NCBI RefSeq assembly: GCF_040024445.1
Contig: NZ_CP157276.1
Span: forward strand, 868,001-932,000
From: Prescottella soli
GTDB lineage: Bacteria; Actinomycetota; Actinomycetes; Mycobacteriales; Mycobacteriaceae
Length of the DNA: 64,000 bases
Reading direction: 5' to 3'
Every line of letters begins with the position of its first letter. Position 1 is the stretch's first letter. A model generated the notes under the pieces. That model ran no database searches and had not been told where the DNA came from. It saw only the letters and a list, made by a program, of their open reading frames with translations. This document shows positions 59,997-64,000 of this stretch, one piece after another. A program made the position numbers and the translations under genes.

Positions 59997-61571
59997 ATGT
60001 CTATCGCCAGTGTGGTGCGCGTCGCAGCCGAACGCTTCGGTCCCGACGTCGCAGTGGAGGACGGCACGACCTCGCTCACGTTCACGGAACTGTCCGACCG
60101 CGTCCACCGCCTCGCGGCCGGGCTCGCCCAGGTCGGGGTTGCGCCCGGGAGCACCGTGCTCGTACTGCTGCCCAACTCGACGGCGGCCGTCGAGGTCGAC
60201 CTCGCCCTGACCATCGGCGGGTACGTTCGAGTCGCGCTCAACCCGCGGGTGGGCGAACGGGATTGGGCGCGAATCATGGAGGATTGCGCACCCGCGGCAC
60301 TCGTCTACGATCCCGCGGTCGCCGGCGCACGCGAGTTCGCCTCCGGATCGACGGCCGAGATCGTCATCGCGGCCGGCGAAGCCGATTGCGCCGATCACAC
60401 GCTCGACGGCGTCGTCGCCCGGGCACCGGAGCGCTTCTCGCTGCCCGACCCGGACCCCCAGTCCCTCTGCGCCCTCCACTACTCCTCCGGGACGACGGGT
60501 GTACCGAAGGGCGCACAGCGGTCGCACGCCAACCGGCTCGCGTCGCTTCGCGCAATGCGGGAGCACGTCCTGGCGGGCACCCTGGACGGGCCCGAGCCCC
60601 CGGTCTTCGTCCACGCCGGACCGATCATCCACACCAGTGGGCTGTTCGTCCTCCCGTTCCTCGAGGCGGGCGGGCGCCAGGTCCTTCTCGATCACGCCCG
60701 TCCCGCGGACGTGATCGCAGCCGTCGAACGCCACGCCGCGACGCACACCGCGCTCGTGCCCACCGTCGTCGCCCGGATGCTCGACCTCGACGACGCCGAG
60801 CTCACGCCGATGCGGCGGATGCGCATGCTGGCGTACGCCGGAGCACCGATGCCGGTCGAGCACATCCGTCAGGCCTACCACCGGATCACGCCCAATCTCG
60901 TTCAGTACTACGGGATGGTCGAGGCGATCCCCCCTCTGACCGTGCTCGACGCCGCCGACCACCACCGCGGCGTGACCGATGATCCCGACCTGCTCGGCTC
61001 GGTCGGGCGCCCCTGCACGGGAGTCGAGATCGAGTTCCGGGACGGCGACCGTACCGTCGCCGACGAGGAGATCGGCGAACTCATGGTCAGCGGACCGGCG
61101 GTCAGCCCCGGCTACCACAACGCAGGTGCGCGAACGGATCTCGGCAAGAGCCACGCGGACGGAGTCCTGCACTCCGGCGACCTCGGATTTCGGGCCGCCA
61201 CCGGCTACCTTCACCTGACCGGTCGCAGCAAGGACATGATCATCACCGGCGGCTACAACGTGTATCCCCGCGAGGTCGAAGAAGCGATCTCCGCCATCGC
61301 CGGCGTGAACGACGTCGTCGTGGTGGGGCTGCCCGATCCCCTCTGGGGACAGCGCATCGTCGCCGCATTCACGGTCGACGTCGGCGCGGCCCTCGACGAC
61401 GAGATCGTCCTCGGCGAGAGCCGACGCCGGCTACCGGACTACAAGCGCCCGAAATCGGTCCACCAGGTCGAAGCGCTTCCCCTGACCCCCCTGGGAAAGG
61501 TGGACCGCGCGAGCGCGACACGCATGCTCGAGCACATCACGCAGGACGCCTCCACCCGATCCACCAACTGA
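59997..61571 (+). CDS. acyl-CoA synthetase (AMP-forming), second copy
   Basis: 524-residue ANL ligase. The nucleotide motif SSGTTGVPKG is at residues 163-172. YYGMVEAIPPLT, HSGDLGF, the hinge GRSKDMIITGGYNVYPREVEE and the catalytic Lys in TPLGKVDRAS near 500 are all normal. ATG 59997 has GAGGAG ten bases upstream. It activates a carboxylic acid, perhaps the second product of double-bond cleavage. It is followed by the flavoprotein gene after 35 bases. Confidence 0.88.
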   Translation: MSIASVVRVAAERFGPDVAVEDGTTSLTFTELSDRVHRLAAGLAQVGVAPGSTVLVLLPNSTAAVEVDLALTIGGYVRVALNPRVGERDWARIMEDCAPAALVYDPAVAGAREFASGSTAEIVIAAGEADCADHTLDGVVARAPERFSLPDPDPQSLCALHYSSGTTGVPKGAQRSHANRLASLRAMREHVLAGTLDGPEPPVFVHAGPIIHTSGLFVLPFLEAGGRQVLLDHARPADVIAAVERHAATHTALVPTVVARMLDLDDAELTPMRRMRMLAYAGAPMPVEHIRQAYHRITPNLVQYYGMVEAIPPLTVLDAADHHRGVTDDPDLLGSVGRPCTGVEIEFRDGDRTVADEEIGELMVSGPAVSPGYHNAGARTDLGKSHADGVLHSGDLGFRAATGYLHLTGRSKDMIITGGYNVYPREVEEAISAIAGVNDVVVVGLPDPLWGQRIVAAFTVDVGAALDDEIVLGESRRRLPDYKRPKSVHQVEALPLTPLGKVDRASATRMLEHITQDASTRSTN

Positions 61572-61606
61572 CCGCTTGTGTACCAACTACTTCTGAGCAG
61601 GACACC

Positions 61607-62566
61607 ATGACGAATCCCCTCCTCGAAACCCTCCGTCTCCCCGTCGTCGCCGCACCGATGTTCCTGGTCTCCGGGCCGGACCTCGTTGTCGCGGCGTGCC
61701 GATCGGGCATCGTCGGCTCCTTCCCGACCCAGAACTGCCGAACCGTCGACGATCTCGACACGTGGATGGGCACGATCACCGACAGCCTGGGCGGCAACGA
61801 CGACGCGAGCCCAGTCGGCCCCTGGGCGGCGAACCTCGTAACCCACAGCAGCAACGCACGATTGGCCGAGGACCTTCGCCTGATCGCCGAGTACAAGCCG
61901 CAGATCGTCATCACGGCACTCGGCTCGCCCCGGCCCGTCATGGAAGTCGTCAAGGGATACGGCGGCACCGTCATCGCGGACGTCGTCAACATGAAACTCG
62001 CCAGGAAGGCAGCGGACGCGGGAGCCGACGGCATGGCGTGCGTCTCGGCCGGCGCCGGCGGCCACACCGGTCATCTCTCCCCGTTCGCCTTCACCTCGGC
62101 GGTGCGCGACTTCTTCGACGGAATGGTGATCATCGGCGGCGGGATCAGCGACGGGTACGGAGTCGCGGGCGCGGTCACCGCAGGAGCCGACCTGGTGTAC
62201 ATGGGCACCAGATTCCTTGCCGCCGAGGAAAGCATGGCCGAAACCGCCTACAAGCAGATGGTCGTCGACCACGGACCGGACGACCTCGTCGTGAGCCCCG
62301 CGATCACCGGAACTCCGGCGTCGTGGCTCAAGCCGAGCCTGCTCGCCTGCGGCCTGGACCCCGACAACCTCGAGCCCCCCGCCGGCGAGAAGAACTACAC
62401 CGCCGGCACGGCCTCGCTCAAGAGGTGGAAGGACGTCTGGGCGGCCGGCCAGGGTCTGCAGACCATCCGCGCGGTCGAGCCGGTGAGCACCATCGTCGAC
62501 CGCATCGAGGACGAATACGACTCCGCCCTCCGCCGGGTGTCGGACCGCGCGGCCGCAGTTCGTTGA
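61607..62566 (+). CDS. nitronate monooxygenase/2-nitropropane dioxygenase-like flavoprotein
   Basis: 319-residue TIM-barrel FMN enzyme. The phosphate/FMN loops are seen in SAGAGGHTGHLSPF (about residues 147-160), IIGGGISDGYG (about 174-184) and YMGTRFLAAEES (about 198-209). Family annotation is nitronate monooxygenase, but members next to CoA-ligase and thiolase genes are often enoyl-CoA reductase or isomerase-like, so the reaction here is open. It is co-oriented with synthetase 2 and likely on the same transcript. Confidence 0.82.
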   Translation: MTNPLLETLRLPVVAAPMFLVSGPDLVVAACRSGIVGSFPTQNCRTVDDLDTWMGTITDSLGGNDDASPVGPWAANLVTHSSNARLAEDLRLIAEYKPQIVITALGSPRPVMEVVKGYGGTVIADVVNMKLARKAADAGADGMACVSAGAGGHTGHLSPFAFTSAVRDFFDGMVIIGGGISDGYGVAGAVTAGADLVYMGTRFLAAEESMAETAYKQMVVDHGPDDLVVSPAITGTPASWLKPSLLACGLDPDNLEPPAGEKNYTAGTASLKRWKDVWAAGQGLQTIRAVEPVSTIVDRIEDEYDSALRRVSDRAAAVR

Positions 62567-62607
62567 GGCGGGGACGGAAGTCGTCTCGAGACCGATCGAC
62601 CAGGGCG

Positions 62608-64000
62608 TCAGCGGGAACCGCGCCCGGACGATGACGTGGCTCGCCGCGGTCTACTCTGCGCGGCTCGCCGCGGTGGCATCAGTGCTGCCGCGGCGACCGC
62701 GACCGCCACGAACCCAGCCCCCACGTACAACGCCGGTGCCAGCGCGTCCGTATACCCGGTCGGGGTGAGGCTGCCGCCGGCGCCGAGGAACACGGCGGTC
62801 AGGACGGCGATACCGAGCGCGACACCGATCTCGCGCAGCGTCGCGTTGATCGAACTGGCCGTCGCGTGGTCGGCTTCCTTCATGTCGGCGAGCACGGCCG
62901 TCGCATTGGGCGCGAACGTCAATCCCATTCCGACGCCGGCCATGACGAACGACGGAACAAGTGTCGAGTAGGCCACTCCCGGTTCGATCAGCGCCGCCAT
63001 CCACACCAGCGACAGCCCCTGCAGAACGAGGCCGGTCACGAGAAGGGCCCGCACGCCGACCCGGGGAGCCAGCAGACCCGCGATGGGCGCGACGATCATC
63101 GGTGCGGCCGTCCACGGCAGCGTCCGCAGTCCCGCCGCGAACGGACTGTAGCCGGCGACGATCTGCAGGTACTGCGACAGCAGGAACACCGCCCCCATCA
63201 TGCCGAGGGTGAACGTGAGCGCGATGACGTTCGCGAGTGTGAACTGCCGGGACCGGAACAGCCGCAGCGGCATCACCGGGAATTCGGCACGGTGTTCCCG
63301 GATCAGGAACGCGACCGACAGCAGCACCGCGGCCACCAGCGTGCCCAGCACCGAGACACTGGTCCAGCCGTCGTCGTTGCCGTGCACGATCCCCCACACA
63401 CCGAGGAACACCGCGCCGCCCGAGAAGAGCACACCGATCGGGTCGAGCGGCTGACGCCGACCCCTGGATTCGCGCAGTGCGTACAGCGCCAACGGCGCCG
63501 CCAGCGCGGCCACCGGGACATTGATCCAGAAGACCGCCTGCCACGAGACGCCGTCGACCACCGCGCCGCCCACGACCGGGCCCAGCGCGACACCGAGCCC
63601 GGACACTCCGCCCCAGACGCCGATCGCGAGGGCGCGCTTGGCCAGCGGAACGGCGCCCGCCAGCAAGGTGAGCGACAGCGGCATGATCGCCGCGGCACCG
63701 ATACCCTGCACGGCGCGGGCGCCGATCAGCATTCCCGGGGTCGTCGACAGCGCGGACGCTATCGACGCGGCAGCGAACACCGCTATGCCCCAGAGGAATA
63801 CGCGCCGCCTACCGAGCCGGTCGCCGAGGGTGGACAGCGACAGCATGAGCGTCGCGAACGCGAGCGTGTAGGCGTTCATGAACCACTGCAACTGCCCCAC
63901 CGACGCGTTGAGGTCGGTCCGGATGACCGGGAGGGCACTGGTCATCACCAGATTGTCGAGCGTGGCCATGAACATCGGGATCGAGGCGGCCACGATGGCC
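62608..64000 (-). CDS. DHA2-type MFS drug exporter, N-terminus beyond window
   Basis: About 464 residues are visible of a 14-helix EmrB/QacA-like proton antiporter. The first visible helix (IPMFMATLDNLVMTSALPVI) is helix 1, including the family Asp; the reading frame stays open to the window edge, so the true start lies outside. The motif A region is LGDRLGRRRVF and motif C is GLGVALGPVVGGAVV. The C-terminus is Arg/Ser-rich. It converges on the flavoprotein gene. Substrate unknown. Confidence 0.88.
   Translation of the reverse strand, partial: AIVAASIPMFMATLDNLVMTSALPVIRTDLNASVGQLQWFMNAYTLAFATLMLSLSTLGDRLGRRRVFLWGIAVFAAASIASALSTTPGMLIGARAVQGIGAAAIMPLSLTLLAGAVPLAKRALAIGVWGGVSGLGVALGPVVGGAVVDGVSWQAVFWINVPVAALAAPLALYALRESRGRRQPLDPIGVLFSGGAVFLGVWGIVHGNDDGWTSVSVLGTLVAAVLLSVAFLIREHRAEFPVMPLRLFRSRQFTLANVIALTFTLGMMGAVFLLSQYLQIVAGYSPFAAGLRTLPWTAAPMIVAPIAGLLAPRVGVRALLVTGLVLQGLSLVWMAALIEPGVAYSTLVPSFVMAGVGMGLTFAPNATAVLADMKEADHATASSINATLREIGVALGIAVLTAVFLGAGGSLTPTGYTDALAPALYVGAGFVAVAVAAAALMPPRRAAQSRPRRATSSSGRGSR

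Overview
The window is high-GC actinobacterial chromosome of the Mycobacteriales type, most like Rhodococcus or a close mycolic-acid genus. This rests on gene content and order. The glpD / TetR / flavoprotein / diacylglycerol kinase block matches the Mycobacterium tuberculosis Rv2249c-Rv2252 neighbourhood. The clgR-pspA-pspM, pgsA, ftsK, rnj-dapA-thyX, dapB, pepR-gpsI-rpsO-ribF and rimP-nusA-ylxR-infB-rbfA-nrnA-dinF-MPE-pptT-truB blocks follow the Rv27xx-Rv28xx order. I see no tRNA, rRNA, transposase, phage gene or CRISPR array, and no stretch longer than about 270 bases without a gene.

Layout. 1-3697: start of glpD, a TetR regulator, and a divergent flavoprotein plus lipid kinase pair. 3712-6799: a PIG-L deacetylase/MFS pair facing a LysR regulator, then a 58-residue membrane protein. 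7031-8939: the biotin ECF transporter bioY-bioM-bioN. 8943-11225: the envelope-stress operon clgR-pspA-pspM behind a SigE-type promoter. 11299-13390: cinA C-terminal domain, pgsA, an argA-like acetyltransferase and a YciI protein. 13446-17440: a TerC membrane protein behind a probable yybP-ykoY manganese riboswitch, then ftsK. 17540-19262: three small housekeeping-type proteins. 19309-22935: rnj-dapA-thyX. 23086-24782: a ribbon-helix-helix protein with its own operator array, an SRPBCC protein and a DUF3105 lipoprotein. 24783-26491: the dapB group. 26586-31234: a methyltransferase, an arylsulfatase and a zinc alcohol dehydrogenase. 31274-37988: pepR, gpsI, rpsO, ribF, a DtxR/MntR-type regulator and a small secreted protein. 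37993-49014: an 11-kb translation/transcription operon on the minus strand. 49249-50792: a Tat lipoprotein, a DUF4439 protein and a SnoaL-like protein.

50874-62566 is the accessory and most interesting region. A minus-strand operon runs PaaN-type aldehyde dehydrogenase, thiolase-like protein, acyl-CoA synthetase, hotdog thioesterase, carotenoid/stilbene-cleaving oxygenase. Next to it are a regulator made of two tandem HxlR domains with two CxxC zinc-ribbon-like segments, a second thiolase, a second acyl-CoA synthetase and a nitronate-monooxygenase-like flavoprotein. The same ten-base core (ACTTCAATAA) lies in the control regions of both transcription units. I infer a co-regulated catabolic regulon that cleaves a C=C bond to an aldehyde, oxidises it to an acid and feeds CoA-dependent degradation. 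The substrate is unknown. The window ends inside a DHA2-type MFS exporter gene.
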